DNA from: an archaeon
GTDB lineage: Archaea > Thermoproteota > Nitrososphaeria > Nitrososphaerales > UBA183
NCBI GenBank assembly: GCA_021807225.1
Contig: JAKAPI010000035.1
Coordinates: 1 to 6,536 of the forward strand
Length of the DNA stretch: 6,536 bases
Direction of reading: 5' to 3'
Shown: positions 6,536 through 6,536 of the stretch, in pieces
Layout: every line of letters starts with the position of its first letter
Position numbering within the stretch: position 1 is the stretch's first letter
Made by a program: the position numbers and the translations under genes
The notes under the pieces: generated by a model
Database searches by the model: none
Told to the model about the DNA's origin: nothing
What the model saw: the letters and a program-made list of their open reading frames with translations, nothing else

Positions 6536-6536
6536 C

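Overview
This window is a tightly packed block of aromatic amino acid biosynthesis genes from what looks like a GC-rich archaeon. The main evidence for an archaeon is the shikimate kinase. It belongs to the GHMP superfamily (glycine/serine-rich ATP loop, TGAxDDA motif), the type archaea use in place of the bacterial AroK/AroL nucleoside-monophosphate-kinase fold. The chorismate mutase domain also closely resembles archaeal AroQ. Frequent AGG arginine and ATA isoleucine codons and non-ATG starts fit this reading. I cannot name the phylum from the sequence; Nitrososphaerota/Thermoproteota-like or Thermoplasmatota-like lineages are guesses only.

Positions 1-5358 form one rightward operon: a 5'-truncated shikimate kinase (aroK), EPSP synthase (aroA), chorismate synthase (aroC), a fused AroQ chorismate mutase plus class I aminotransferase, and prephenate/arogenate dehydrogenase (tyrA). 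Together they take shikimate to shikimate-3-phosphate, EPSP, chorismate and prephenate, then through transamination and oxidative decarboxylation towards tyrosine. Positions 5355-6536 hold the leftward trpB-trpA pair, with trpB cut by the right edge. It makes tryptophan from indole-3-glycerol phosphate, so it draws on the same chorismate pool through the competing branch.

There is essentially no intergenic DNA. Every same-strand junction overlaps: 8 nt at aroK/aroA, ATGA at aroA/aroC, ATGA at aroC/fusion, TTGA at fusion/tyrA and CTGA at trpB/trpA. The two operons meet tail to tail on one CTAG tetranucleotide that gives each strand its TAG stop. The promoters must lie outside the window, or inside neighbouring genes, and I see no terminator between the operons. 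No stretch over 300 nt lacks a gene, and I saw no RNA gene, mobile element, CRISPR array or obvious repeat.

The points most worth a second look are the chorismate mutase-aminotransferase fusion, the apparent CTG start of trpA and the shared convergent stop. The genes themselves are mostly recognisable housekeeping enzymes. I found no evidence for a wholly new system.
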